Assembly: GCF_030551755.1 (NCBI RefSeq)
Contig: NZ_JAUPEC010000017.1
Span: forward strand, 33,417-97,416
Origin: Pseudocolwellia sp. AS88
GTDB taxonomy: Bacteria > Pseudomonadota > Gammaproteobacteria > Enterobacterales > Alteromonadaceae
DNA: 64,000 nucleotides
Direction: 5' to 3'
A model generated the notes under the pieces. The model saw nothing but the letters and a program-made list of their open reading frames with translations, was not told the DNA's origin and did no database searches. Positions 63,924-64,000 of this stretch are shown one piece after another (the stretch's first letter is position 1; each line of letters begins with the position of its first letter). The translations under genes were made by a program, and so were the position numbers.

Positions 63924-64000
63924 TGACCCGTCCTAATATAGGTTGACAGTCATTTAATTAAAACGCCTGATGTACTTCATTGGGCGTTTTATATTTTAAG
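63924..64000 (+). mobile_element. Possible left end of an insertion sequence cut by the window edge
   Basis: The sequence starting TGACCCGTCCTAATATAGG, followed by GTTGACAG and a hairpin AAAACGCC (63961-63968)/GGCGTTTT (63984-63991), resembles the ends of IS3-family elements in related bacteria, which often have such a hairpin before the transposase gene. The transposase, if any, is beyond the edge. I base this on recollection of the motif only. Confidence 0.35.

Overview
The window looks like the chromosome of a marine gammaproteobacterium of the order Alteromonadales, most like Colwelliaceae (Colwellia/Thalassotalea type). The grounds are AT-rich DNA, a complete iscRSUA-hscBA-fdx operon next to cysE, trmJ and suhB, a Vibrio/Alteromonas-type TtpC-ExbB-ExbD-TonB system, three TonB-dependent receptors (TBDRs), and many secreted or outer-membrane proteins. 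I saw no rRNA or tRNA gene, CRISPR array or prophage. The genus is an inference.

Layout. 1-7160: the 3' part of rlhA (cut by the window edge), an SMP-30-like lipoprotein flanked by a decayed second copy of the rlhA 3' end, a two-cupin protein, a membrane LytTR regulator, and a divergent DUF2141/carotenoid-oxygenase pair. 7161-16328: a membrane protein behind a perfect 19-bp inverted repeat, a secreted metallophosphoesterase and its TBDR, a tandem nitrilase-fold protein that seems to have lost its catalytic cysteines, and an unrecognised 423-residue protein. 16692-22931: a secreted Ser/Thr-rich protein paired with an outer-membrane barrel, an ACT-domain protein, and a subtilase transcribed away from an ECF sigma/anti-sigma/lipoprotein operon. 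Both divergent transcripts carry GGAAT-16-CGTYTA promoters. 23094-31802: a flavin monooxygenase with a DnaJ-type Cys module, a three-domain LplT-Aas fusion, an XRE-like regulator, and a VIT/vWA protein with a GlyGly-CTERM-like tail.

31931-40377 is the housekeeping core: fdx-hscA-hscB-iscA-iscU-iscS-iscR read leftward, with two similar IscR-box/promoter modules upstream of iscR, then cysE, trmJ and divergent suhB. 40511-45716 is a six-gene TonB energising operon (DUF3450, TtpC, ExbB, ExbD, TonB, TPR), which could power the three TBDRs here. A 267-bp MITE-like element follows, then a small sulfotransferase, a dienelactone-hydrolase-like enzyme and a patatin. 49109-63875 holds a 1337-residue Reg_prop/GGDEF/EAL sensor, a TBDR with an upstream surface lipoprotein, a TPR-sulfotransferase behind another TBDR, and an HD-GYP protein. 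The right edge may cut into an insertion sequence.

Three themes recur: TonB-dependent uptake with its energising complex, c-di-GMP turnover (GGDEF/EAL and HD-GYP), and cell-surface proteins. Several convergent gene ends share nearly the same hairpin terminator (GGTARTAAC core). The best leads for something undescribed are the secreted-protein/barrel pair, the cysteine-less tandem nitrilase, the inverted-repeat segment at 7461-7586, and the possible Shine-Dalgarno-sequestering leader at 57921-57991.
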